From Hermodice carunculata (taxonomy: Eukaryota > Annelida > Polychaeta > Eunicida > Amphinomidae), in NCBI GenBank assembly GCA_964020975.1, contig OZ026612.1, forward strand, positions 50,476,943 through 50,540,942: a stretch of DNA of 64,000 bases, given 5' to 3'. A model generated the notes under the pieces. It ran no database searches. It worked only from the letters and a program-made list of their open reading frames with translations, and was not told the DNA's origin. Both the position numbers and the translations under genes were made by a program. This document shows, piece by piece, positions 54,107 through 63,555 of this stretch (position 1 is the first letter of the stretch; each line of letters opens with the position of its first letter).

Positions 54107-56535
54107 TAATAATTATTAAAATTTAAAAAAAAAGCTGCTACAGGGACATGCGGTCACAGACAGGATTTTAACGCGGGATTTTCACGCTGGCGGAGTTCCC
54201 GAGGGGAAGAGCTTAAAAAGTGTCTTTCACAAGATGCAATGATTCTGAATGGTGGGAAGGAAGGTACAGTTAAAGCATACCACGTAGAAAAATAACTTGG
54301 TTGTGATGAGATTATTATCACCACAATTTGATGTATCAGTCGCTCATGAAGTGCACACAGTGAAAAGATACACGACGTTTAAGTCGCGAATCGATAGAGG
54401 TTTCCAAGGTCCACCATCTTGGCATGATCTTTATTTACAGCATGAAAGCCGTGTTGTGAGTGGTTGGTGTATCCACGTGACCAATGGCGGTGCATTATAA
54501 AACCATGGGTTTGTGACGTCACAAAACCCAAGGTTTTTTGAACTATTAAACAAAACAACTGCAATACCCAGTTATTACAACAAAACTCCGGGTTTTGCTA
54601 ATTATCAAGATGACTAAAACATTTTACAGAACACTATTTTGTGATGCCACAAACCCTGTTTTTTTTTAACAAAACAACTGCAAAACCCTGGCTTATAATG
54701 GAAAAACTCTCGGTTTTGAAATAAAACCGTGAGTTTTGTGAAAAGATTGGATAACAAAGCAAAATTCAAGGTTATGTCACAAAACCCAGACTTTTGTGTA
54801 CAAATCCACGGGTTTTGAATCAAAACCCAAGGTTTGTTCTGCAAACCCCTGGGCCTTGTAATAAAACCCAGGGTTTTGTGCATTTTTTTTTTTTTTGCAT
54901 ATAATTGAAAAAAAAAACACGCTATTTTTGTCATCCTGGGTAGTTTACAAAACCCTGAGATTTACAAGCAAAACTCTGTTATTGTTACAAAACTCACGGT
55001 TTTACGTACAATACCACAAGTTTTGTAAAAAAAACCTCGTGGTTTTGTGAATTATTTTACAATAGAATTTCCATAAACGTGCTCTTCATCCAGTCTCTCA
55101 CATATAGAGCCTTTTACAATAATAATTCTGTGACCCCCCAACAAAAGATGAAAGTAAAAATATATAATGTATGTCCATGGTAAGGCAAAGGCCACAACAC
55201 AAGTAAAAGATCAGCACCTCCCTGTGATTGGTAAAGACAACATTCCAAATAATAATGCAAAGTAAACAGCGCATTAGCCAATCGATCGAGTCAGCAACAT
55301 GATCAAATAGGTACTCATCGCTATATGCCTCCGTAATATCGTCAGCAAAAGTAACAGCTTGCAGGCTGTGAACGGCACCATCGGTGTTATCTTACTTTGT
55401 TTTACCACGCGAGTATAATTTGTCCCGAAAGAAAGATAAATAACGTAACACAGACACACAACTTGTGTGCCTTGGTCAGGCACGCTAAAACGTTATCCGT
55501 AAGGTATGAGACAGGAAATGTACAAATATGTCACAAGCCTTAAGTATTTTGGAATGATGGGGATCTCTTACACAGTCCTAAACACACTGTAGATACATGT
55601 AATTGATCTTCTGTGCAGTCAAGCTGTTTACTCATAGGCCTACTCTTGTTGGTACATATATTACACATGCCATACATCATAGCTCGCAGGCAGGTGGATT
55701 TCCATGGGCAACTTTTAATCTTTGATTCAACTGATACATCTGTTGCCACAACTGTTATTAGCTTGACAGCTGTATTGTTATTCTTATGATCTCTACATGT
55801 GAAAATATGATGTTCTTATATTGCAGTATTGGATAGATCCTCATTTCGTTTGGAATGCCTCACAATATGATGGTCTAAATGTTATAAAGGTCTCCAGTGA
55901 CAGGGTGTGGAAACCAGATTTGTTGCTGTTTGAAAAGTAAGCCAGATAATTTTGCGGTATCTACAAAACCTTGTATGTCCTGCACTTCCACTGCACCCCC
56001 CCCCTTGAAAAACTAAAAACAAAACAAACAAACAAACAAACAAACAAACAACCCGCTTAAGTTCTCCGTGTCTGATGCTGTTATTATGTACCTAATACTA
56101 ACAATTAATTACTTGCATGCAGAAGTTATTAGGAGTTTCAATTTTACTGTAAATCCATTCGACCGGCAATGTTTGAAAACAGGCAATATAATATAAGCCT
56201 CGTAGATAATTATTAGTCATAAGTGGGTGCTGTCATAGCCCATTTGGGAGCTTCATCCAGCCGTGTAGCTCTGTTCGTGGTCTCTGGTGTGCAATCACGA
56301 CAACCCACACATAAGTTAGAGGAACTAGGCACATCGAAATGACACAGTCAGCTTCTGCGGAGCCAATGAATGATCATGTATGGCAAGCCTTTTTTTCCAA
56401 CTTTTAGTCATATTTGGCGATATCACTAAATCATTTAGCGATATCCCAAAATCATTTAGCGGTATCGCCAAATCATTTAGCGATATCGCTTAACAGGACT
56501 AAATGCCAAAACAGCTTGCCATGCCATAGACATGG

Positions 56536-56608
<73 letters not shown>

Positions 56609-59600
56609 CATATGTAAAAGGGTTTTCAGATATTTCTGTGCAAAATTTTGACATGTTTGCAGTATTTACAATGTTGCAACCAAGTGAAGTTAAATGAAGT
56701 CGCATTGGATATCTTTCAATCTTGGCTAAAATGTTCACCAAAGAACACAAAAAACTATGCATTTTCTGAAAGTGGGAAACATGGGGCATTGAAGGGAATT
56801 GTATGATTTTTGTACGCATTTCTTTTAAAGGTATGAATTTGGCGCCATCTGAAAACCTGAATATCTAATCCAAAATGTTTTTCTAGATAATATGTATTTG
56901 ATTTGGGTAATTTACGAAATTGATTTTTGCTAATGTACTTCAAATCCCAGTCGTTTAAAAGGCCTAAGTATAAACTGCCCCTCAAAACACACATACACAA
57001 ATAAAACATTAGGGTTAATATGTAGGTATTTGAACTGATATCAAAATTTTGAATTAGCAATGCATACATATGAGCTAATTTCAAATCAAAATACAATTGT
57101 TTAAAAAATTACACATGTATTCCTTGATATTATATGTAAAGCGATATTTTTAAAGATGTTCTCCATTTTTCTCCTCCGAGAAGATATCATAGTTGGTTGC
57201 CAAAACACGACAAACAACATTTGGACATTTTTGTTATTATTGGTTCATCAGATCGCTACCTTAAGGTAGTCGACCTTTGCCTGGAATGAATCGGTCCTGT
57301 ATTGCTATCTTAGCTTGATAAAATGAAAACTGCTGATGAAAGTCATATAAAGAAGACCTTTTTGGAAAAGGTATGATCCACAGATGGCAGTACGCTTAAA
57401 TTGTTTATTTAGAGTAACTCCTGTATAAACAATCAGTTCTTTGATAAAAATATTAAACATTGGCGCGTAAATACTAATGTGTGACGGATTCAAACGAATT
57501 TTAAAGTGTTTGCCGAGAATTACTTACCATATATATGGCTAAAATACATCCCATACCTTTTTTATTATTGTTTGTTTTACAGCTATGAAAAACAAAGCAC
57601 TTGTTTCAGCAGTGGTTTCAATTTTAAAACATCCTAACAGTAAAACCAACGCAAATCATGAAAATCTATGGGACAAAGTTTTAACCACGCATATGTTTAT
57701 TATTTCTGTGTAAATAATTTAAAATGTTGTTGAACAATGTGTTGAGGATTTATTTCAGCGTTTATAGACACAACTTATGCATGGAATCCACATCAAAGAA
57801 GTAGTAGTTTATCCCATAATTACCAGCAAATGTTTTCCAATTTAAGCTCAGCTGAGTTTATAGGATGGTGTGTCGTTTGTCGGTTGTCGGTCAACAATTC
57901 ACATTTTCGACTCTTTCTCCAAAAACTTTAGCCAGACCCACCTCAAACTTGGAAGGGATCTACCTTGGATGGGTCTCTGCCGCATGGGCTATAGCTTTGA
58001 AATTGCAAAGGGACGTCTCTGGGGGACTCCTAGACCCCCCCCCCCCCGCAAGTTCTTCGCAAAGAATTTTTATGCGTTTTCGCTTTTCCCAAACTGTATG
58101 CTGGGTCCTCTTTAAACTTAATGGGAGTGTATCTGGACTTGATCTCCACTAGATCTGCTTACTGTATGGTGGTGCTATCACATTATGAATTTTAACAAAT
58201 TATCAAAACTAAGAAAAACCCACAAGGGGATATGAACATGTTTGCATTTTTACTACACAAAAGGGGAAGCTTTAGATGTTGTTAATTTTGACTTCAAGTG
58301 GCGTTGAAAGGTCAAACTGACATGCCGACATATATATTTTGATAATAGCTGATTCCGTCACTTTCATTTAAACGACTTGTGTACCTAAGCTTGGCATTAC
58401 CGTGATGATGGTCTTAAATTGACTTTGATATCATTCTAAAGTTCACAGGACCACTTTAGTTTGTGCATGTGAGGTGCGCCGAGCGTCAGACTGTCACAGT
58501 CTTCTTGATATAATCTATGAATCATACACCTTCCAGATGTGTATACTTTGCATATGTCACAAACGATACCTTTCATTTTATCAAAGTAAGGAAAGTGATA
58601 ACGTTTACTTTGAGGCCAAATACCCTAATTACAACTATGGTTCCGTGTATACTATTGCAGTAAATGTTTTCTAGCTCGTCCACTTACTTCAGCAGTGCGA
58701 CCTCAAATAATAAGTGATAAATATCGCTGAAAACTGTACATTTTTATTTTACACAAAATATTGAGCAGAAATGATGTTCTGAAGTAGGGCTAACCCCAAG
58801 ATGTACAGAAATATATGTCTAAGCAACTGCATATCTGAACTTTTTCCCATCGTCTTGAAAAAAGAAATATTTAGAATAAACCAATTTAAAGATGGAATTA
58901 CAGATATGATTTGCCGCGACATTTAGAACGAGTAATAATACATCTGTGTTGAGACTCTAATTGTAAATGCACAGAATAAGTGACAGAAAAAAGACAATAA
59001 TTTATTTTTATGTTTAAAGACTTCAAATACAAAGCTTTTGATACTGCTTGGTATGACTGCTTAATTCATGATATGGGTTGACATATGTATAGAGTAATCC
59101 AAGACGCATATCTTAACTCAACTGTACAAACGACATTTTCTAAATGTTTCTATCCAAAGAAAAGTTAGAAAAATTATGTTACATGCCCTACTTTATGCAA
59201 TACTTTTATTACTGATTTACCTTGCTATAGATTTTGTAAAAAACAACCTTGTATTGGAATTTTTTTAAAGAATGTATCTATATCTTGGAATCCAGATGTC
59301 TTACAAGGGCTCTTTTGATGGTTAAATAACGTGATCACGTGACAAATCCAATAAAGCTTTGGTGAGAATGAAATTAGTATTTCTACTTTCGGAAACCTGG
59401 ACTTATTTCTGTCTTTGCTTGATACTGTTATATCGCCAATGTTCTATATGTATCGGAATTATCGTACACTGTTAGAACCTCCAAAAGTTGACCATACAAT
59501 GTTTCAGGATACTTCAAAACTTATTTCAAAAATTGGTACGGAAGATTCGTGAAATACTCTGTCGGCGCACATCGCAAGGTGTGTAATAAAGCGGTATTTA

Positions 59601-62535
59601 TCCAAACTGGACAAACTCCATTTTCAATAAAAGTAATCACACGTGTCTCTGACTTAGATCCGAATTGTGCATATGGATGGGAGTTCCTTATCATACAATG
59701 TGTACAAATATAGCAATGTAATGTTTGAAACAAATTAATCGATCTGAGTTACATCTGCTCAAGACACTAACGGGTCTGCATGAACTTTGGAATGGTCATA
59801 AAATATATAACGGCGACGTTCTTTCCTCTGCTTTAAAGTCATAACTAAAATTCAATTTCATAAGTCAAAAGTAACATGAAATGCTATTGAAAAACAACAA
59901 ATACAAATGGAGAATATACAAATTGTTTAAAACGGACTTAAAATTTGAACCATACTTAGACCGTGTAAGAAATGTTAAAATACGAAAAATTATTACCAGA
60001 TAAGGTATAAGTGCACACACTCTTTACATTGACACCGGCAGACGAAAAGACGAACCAAAATTCCTGTAAATCACCGAATACGCACTCCCTGAAAAATATT
60101 GATTATAAATTTCACTTTACAATGTCTTGTAATCCATATCGTATTCCAAGACAAACTTCCTGAAAAATGTCCAAGACATTTTAGTCGGGGAGGCATCATT
60201 TAGCAACCAAGACATGTTCATCATTATCTAAATTACGAGATATAGAATCAATTGCAATGTTGGGTTATTTATGACAAAATGTATAGCAAGCCGCCCAGTC
60301 ATAAATTCCTTTAGGTATATCTAATATCATTAAAGACAAATGTGAATTCCCCTTCTTGTATTTAATACCTATGTTCTGATCTCATTTTTCTCTTTTTAAC
60401 TGTACTGTGGTGTGTGTATGTTGTAACTCGTTTATTCAATGTGTCTGTGTTTATGTTGAGACAAATTGCTGCCATTTTTATATGACGCAGTCAAATAAAC
60501 GTCATTTTATTTACCTCTGTTCAAAATAGCCTCTCTCATGCAATAGACAAGAGCACTGTAAAACTAGACAAGAAGATTTGCTTCAAAGCAAATCTGTCTG
60601 TGTGCCTTCAAAAGTTGTAAATATTAAATACTAAAACTTTTATCCTATGGTACTTCACATCACTTTAAGCCTATGTCTGGATGCAAATTACAAAGTCCAA
60701 ATGACCTTGACCTTTGACCTTTACAGGTCACATGTAAATTGCATAGTGTTACAATACCCACAATTTTAAGCCCAACATGACCCAAATCGGATGAAAATTG
60801 ACCAAGTTTTGACAAGATGAAACTTTCAAAGGGCCAAATGACCTTGACCTTTGCCCTTTTGAGGTTACATGTTCCTATAAAAAAGTACAGTGTTGCAATA
60901 CCTACAATTTGAGTCTAACAAGATTAGAATTGGCTGGAATTGGCCAAATTATGGCTGGAGGAAACTTTCCAAGGTCAAAATGACCTTGACCTTTGACCTT
61001 TAGAGGTCACATGTAAGTTTAAAAAATGTGCAGTGTACAATAGCTACAGTTTGAGCCCAACATGATCAAATTTGGATAAAAATTGACCAAGTTATGCGAA
61101 GAAGAAAGCAACCATCGAAAGTGGCCTCTGACCTTGAAATGACCTTTGACCTCAAGATGACCTATACCTGAAGTGAACCTTGACCTCAAAAATGACATTT
61201 TGGCTTAAAATTGACCTTTGACCTTGACATGACCTTGACCTTTGAGATGACCTTTACCTGGCTATGATCGAATTCCTATGAACTCGGAACCACATCTACT
61301 ATAGTATATAAGATATTGAAGATTTAAAACTTTAATTAGCCCTCATTTGCATAATTTTGAAAAGCATGACCTCTCATCATAAAAAGGCCAGACTTCATCC
61401 ATAGAAGTATAATTGTGCCAAGTTTGGAGTTTCTACATGTAATACTTTTCAAATGAAATGTAGGACAAATTTGCCTGTAAAGAAAGAAATAAAGAAAGAA
61501 GAAAGGAAAGAAAGAAAGAAAGAAATAAAGAATTCCTAGAAAAACAGTATGTCTGTGTTGGCACAGAGACATAAATACATTCGTTTGTTCCTTGACGGCT
61601 GGGTAGCTGTACGAAATGTGGGACAAGACTTTCTTCAACCGTGTGTACATCTGTGTGAACGCTGTTTTACAATAATCAAGTCTATACTTCAATCAAAGTT
61701 TAGTCAACCCAATGTACACCACGGGCGAAAGTATATCTTTCTCTGAGAAATGGTCTGCTTTTTGCGGCATCCGGTCCATAAGTGAGATTACTCTTGTTTA
61801 GGTAGATTGGTAAATACAAATTTCTTGAGCGCCAGACTTTGGTTCTTGCAAACCTAGTAAAAGGCAAACATGGATACTTTTATATTTTACCAATCAAGAA
61901 TTGCACACGCATATATGAATTTAAAAGAATCCTAAGCATCTTTTGGAGTCCTTATATATCAGCAGTTATATATTTTATGTTTTGATTACATTCCAGTGTG
62001 GACGAAAACAAGATTGCAACCCAGATGATGGCCGCAACTAACGTATTCATCCACTCCGATGGAAAAATTTTCTGGTCGCCAATGGCTTTATTTAAATCCT
62101 ACTGTGTAATGACTGTGAAACAGTACCCTTTTGACATACATAAATGTCATCTACAAATCGGCCCGTGGACATACACTGACTCTGAAGTACAAGTGTTTAA
62201 TTTAAGCTCTTCGGTCGGACTTGCGAGCGATTTTTACAATAATGAGTGGACGGTCATCGAAATTCCCGCGAGTAGGCGAATAAAAACTGATCTAGAGGAC
62301 GACTACGCAGTTGTGTTGTTCACATTGACCATAGAAAGGAAACCTCTGAACGTTCTTTATAATCTTATATTTCCTTGTTGTTTGTGTCTTCTAATAGCTT
62401 TGATTGTGTTTGGATTATCTCCTGTAGCAAATGGGAAAGTAGGACTTGGAATCACACTTGTACTAGCTCTGACTGTGTATATACTGATGCTTCAAGAGGA
62501 GCTGCCTCCTTCAGGATTCGATGTGCCAATGATAA
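42651..62535 (+). CDS. Gene 2: tandem paralogue, nicotinic-receptor-like subunit (5' part; runs off the window)
   Basis: Exons 42651-42711, 44043-44182, 51122-51166, 55827-55936 and 61997-62535 join in frame with phases 1,0,0,2,1, the same as gene 1. The product has a signal peptide, the SQDRLIKHLF start, loop D, loop A (WKPDLLLFE, with Phe where gene 1 has Tyr), Cys-loop C(13)C with YPFD, loop B GPWTY, M1 and M2. M2 has Gly at -1' and Glu at 20', and loop C has no Cys pair. The M3, loop and M4 exons were not found before position 64000 and should lie to the right. No stop or frameshift is seen in any exon. The gene starts about 10.4 kb after the gene 1 stop, in the same orientation, so tandem duplication is the simplest origin. 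Confidence 0.92.
44043..44182 (+). CDS. Gene 2 exon 2: N-terminal helix and first beta strands
   Basis: 140 nt between TTTTCGTCAG and GTAAGTAT. It reads GFNFNYSQDRLIKHLF, then LGRPVPDPG and VNISMVIQQIVRV. Sequons are NYS and NIS. Same length and phase as gene 1 exon 2. Confidence 0.95.
44295..44935. repeat. (CTTT)n with three interspersed copies of a ~90-bp unit
   Basis: Pure TTTC tracts at about 44300-44390, 44471-44590 and 44680-44715 alternate with a unit TTATCCTTATTTAAACTATA, CTTAAAGCCATT, CCTATTAAG, TTTAAGTGGTCTTCATAGGG at about 44390, 44596 and 44828. Unit and microsatellite were amplified together in intron 2 of gene 2. Confidence 0.85.
45540..49300 (-). mobile_element. Second tyrosine-recombinase retroelement (DIRS/Ngaro-like), broken fossil
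   Basis: On the minus strand, in order: a Cys/His-rich gag-type motif near 49.1-49.19 kb (CYIFHEGFCSGHSHC), a reverse transcriptase entry at about 48.98-48.44 kb (GFRIPH, SAIQVPDVISRKIKQEL, KTDIKHAF), an RNase H region at about 46.78-46.56 kb (LLELFPIILTLDIYGPQICN, LHTDN), and a tyrosine recombinase region at about 46.3-45.54 kb (DLRLPVT). The domain order fits a YR retroelement. A Penelope-type piece lies inside it. It is heavily broken, with well over ten breaks, and the ends were not defined. Old; lies in intron 2 of gene 2. Confidence 0.65.
47167..47571 (-). mobile_element. Penelope-like reverse transcriptase fragment
   Basis: The minus strand reads LLNVLIDNIYVNFGDSFFRQ, then TVGIPVGTNYAPLL, then FTYIDDLLSISDQHS and YPDDLKFKETT. 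This matches the Penelope-type RT core (QTVGIPMGTNCAPLLADLFL, FRYIDDVLS, YPxELEIKDTT). About 135 codons are open. It lies within the remains of the second YR element in the same orientation, so it is probably a nested insertion. Confidence 0.8.
49558..49941 (+). CDS. Open frame of unknown origin, Gln/Thr-rich
   Basis: 127 open codons from a GTG, with no ATG start nearby. The product is Gln/Thr/Ser-rich, then HRLCLELVEFIHFILQLVE (helical, hydrophobic). No domain recognised and no splice support. It is adjacent to the YR fossil, so a piece of a repeat is the likeliest explanation. Confidence 0.2.
   Translation: METVEPLPGTLGRGQQDGGTQQQEETVIMQSSPSQLVPNGANYDTVVSQQDTVDLPQLPTLQVHTMHNNSAQSASTSMQLDHIGSVTVDKETAHRLCLELVEFIHFILQLVETVEKECQTHPNNMWV
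49942..51121. other. Gene 2 intron 2, right part; no gene seen
   Basis: Non-coding; no repeat recognised. Confidence 0.5.
51122..51166 (+). CDS. Gene 2 exon 3: 45-nt mini-exon
   Basis: Reads DELAQSAIINAWMYF between TTTCAG and GTAAGTAC. Same size and phase as the gene 1 mini-exon, with the canonical acidic DE start kept. Confidence 0.93.
51470..51930. repeat. Interspersed repeat family R2, internally shortened copy
   Basis: Starts TTTGCAAGCAAATCTGTCTG then GGTGCCAATAGG and ends AAAGAACTCCTACAAAAACA then ATATGTCTGAGTTGGCA. The same edges bound 60.57-61.58 kb. The TGACCT tandem core of that copy is absent here. Confidence 0.7.
51931..54015. other. Gene 2 intron 3, no gene seen
   Basis: (AC)n at 52222-52260, G-run at 52162-52170. 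No coding signal in 52.3-54.0 kb. Confidence 0.5.
54016..54103. repeat. (AAT)n microsatellite
   Basis: About 29 AAT triplets. Confidence 0.97.
54500..55050. repeat. Array of CAAAACCCAGGGTTTTG palindromic words
   Basis: About 18 imperfect copies, e.g. near 54520, 54580, 54700, 54720, 54758, 54779, 54799, 54820, 54840, 54861, 54949, 54967, 54988, 55008 and 55027. From 54700 to 54861 they run at a nearly constant 20-21 bp. Each copy has its own mismatches in the centre while the AAAAC/GTTTT flanks are kept. No ORF or terminal repeat seen. Confidence 0.85.
55060..55826. other. Gene 2 intron 3, right end; no gene seen
   Basis: Non-coding, no repeat recognised. Confidence 0.5.
55827..55936 (+). 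CDS. Gene 2 exon 4: loop D Trp to loop A
   Basis: 110 nt between ATTGCAG and GTAAGCCA. It reads YWIDPHFVWNASQY, then VSSDRVWKPDLLLFE, and ends in a split Asn codon. It is identical to gene 1 exon 4 at about 26 of 36 residues. The agonist-site Tyr of loop A is Phe here. Confidence 0.94.
56378..56525. mobile_element. MITE-like element with a 21-bp palindromic-word array
   Basis: Left end TATGGCAAGCC (from 56378) and right end GCTTGCCATGCCA (to about 56525) are inverted copies of ATGGCAAGC. Between them GCGATATC-type words start at exactly 56417, 56438, 56459 and 56480 (21 bp), linked by AATCATTTA. About 150 bp with no coding capacity. Related to 37.33-37.43 kb. Confidence 0.7.
56537..56607. 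repeat. (GA)n microsatellite
   Basis: About 35 GA dinucleotides. Confidence 0.97.
56610..57839. other. Gene 2 intron 4; no gene seen
   Basis: AT-rich non-coding DNA. Confidence 0.5.
57840..58350. repeat. R1 repeat, long copy
   Basis: TTTAAGCTCAGCTGAG, GTGTCGTTTGTCGGTTGTCG, ACAATTCACATTTTCGACTC, TTTCTCCAAAAACTTT, then GTTAATTTTGACTTCAAGTG and GTTGAAAGGTCAAACTGACAT. This copy joins the head seen at 35.8 kb with the tail seen at 4.3 and 25.8 kb, so those are parts of one family. Confidence 0.65.
59000..60515 (+). mobile_element. Worn LINE with RT and C-terminal remnants
   Basis: Near 59030 KAFDTAWYDCLIHDMG (RT block A). Near 59900-60060 YKLFKTDLKFEPYLDRV, IRKIITR and ISAHTLYIDTGRR, a C-terminal segment of L2/Jockey-like LINEs (FEPYL, SxHxLxIExGR). 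It ends with GACAAATTGCTGCCATTT and CAGTCAAATAAACGTCA, similar to 2.44-2.55 kb. At least ten stops and frame changes; no continuous frame of length. Confidence 0.7.
60570..61580. repeat. R2 repeat, long copy with ~140-bp TGACCTTTGACCT tandem core
   Basis: Starts AAGATTTGCTTCAAAGCAAA and TCTGTCTGTGTGCC. Units starting ATGACCTTGACCTTTG lie at about 60700, 60838 and 60980 (period 137-142), with further TGACCT words to 61260. It ends with an AAAG tract (61478-61530), GAATTCCTAGAAAAACAGTA and TGTCTGTGTTGGCA. Each core unit carries direct repeats of TGACCT. Confidence 0.8.
61581..61996. other. Gene 2 intron 4, end; no gene seen
   Basis: Non-coding up to the exon 5 acceptor TTACATTCCAG. Confidence 0.5.
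61997..62535 (+). CDS. Gene 2 exon 5: Cys-loop, loops B and C, M1, M2
   Basis: 539 nt between CATTCCAG and GTATGTAT. It contains FKSYC, 13 residues and C with YPFD; GPWTYTD; a loop C region with an acidic LEDDY and no Cys-Cys; pre-M1 ERKPLNVLYNLIFP; M1; and M2 with an NGK entry, T6', L9' and Glu at 20'. Two codons shorter than gene 1, the difference lying in loop C. Confidence 0.95.
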
Positions 62536-62681
62536 GTATGTATATTAATTTGAATCATGAGTCTATTGTCACTATTGTTGTTTCCCGGGAGTTATTATAA
62601 CTATTCGCAAAGTATTGTTTTTAAAAATTATCGCATTTGGAAATTGCAAAAACTGAATGTGCAATGTTGTCTACATTTATC

Positions 62682-62746
62682 AGAAAAAAAAACCAAAAAA
62701 AAAAAAAAAAAAACAAACAAAAAAAAAAAAAAAAAAAAAAAAAAAC
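62682..62746. repeat. A-rich tract
   Basis: About 65 bp of A with a few C, in gene 2 intron 5. Confidence 0.95.
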
Positions 62747-62929
62747 GTGACCAGATGTTTTGAACCCAGCGCAGATATGCATAGAATCGCGCAAGATCGG
62801 TCCATCATGGCGAGCCGTATAAGCATTTAATTCACTATAATACAAATTAAAGTGCAAGTCTTTTTTTCAGAATTTCCCACATGTAGAAGTCTTTAGAATG
62901 TGTAAAATTAATAGTCTTTACATATATGT

Positions 62930-63012
62930 TTTATGACCACGTATCGGCCGGGTCTCGAACCAGCAACCTTCAGCACCAATCACCTAGCCGTAAATGGGAA
63001 ATGCAAATACTA
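62930..63012 (-). other. tRNA-like sequence with B box, possible SINE
   Basis: The minus strand reads TTACGGCTAGGTGATTGG and, about 20 nt on, GCTGGTTCGAGACCCGGC, a perfect B box (GGTTCGAGACC). The A box is poor. More likely a tRNA-derived SINE remnant than a tRNA gene. Confidence 0.4.
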
Positions 63013-63224
63013 ACTGCACCAAATCCTCATTCCTGAAAAGAATGGTTCAATGGACGCTGGTATCCGTGACTGTCATATTGGACACGGCACAGTTCATTGT
63101 ATTTAATTCAATGCAAGTACTGTATTCCGAGTTGTCGCAGATCGGGCGGAGAGTGCATTTATAAGTCCACCAGCGACAAATGAGACTCGAAAATATATTT
63201 CTTCTGTGACCACGAAACGGCCGT

Positions 63225-63555
63225 GAAAAATTACACACACGTGCAATTCTTCTTCACATATGTGCAAATACTTTGCCCGTATGTGTTGTAACATATGTAA
63301 AATAAGGTTTTCACAAATGTAAAAAAGAGTAACACATATATTCAATTCTTTTACACATATTTGTAAATCTTGGACTTGTACATATTTTATTGCTGAACAA
63401 TTGGTCAATAGGCTCACCAGCCTATATAAAGGCCTCATCACACCTTTTGTATACTTGTGTAAAATTTTTATATAGGGAATAATATCATATTTGATTTTTT
63501 TTACATATCTGTAATTCTTTTATACATACGTGCAAACTATTTCACATATTATTCG
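63225..63555. repeat. Array of TTACACATATGTGTAA-type words
   Basis: Variants such as TTCACATATGTGCAAA, TAACATATGTAAAA, TTTTACACATATTTGTAAAT, TTTACATATCTGTAAT and TTATACATACGTGCAAA recur at irregular spacing. Non-coding. The words are self-complementary like those of the other arrays. Confidence 0.55.
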
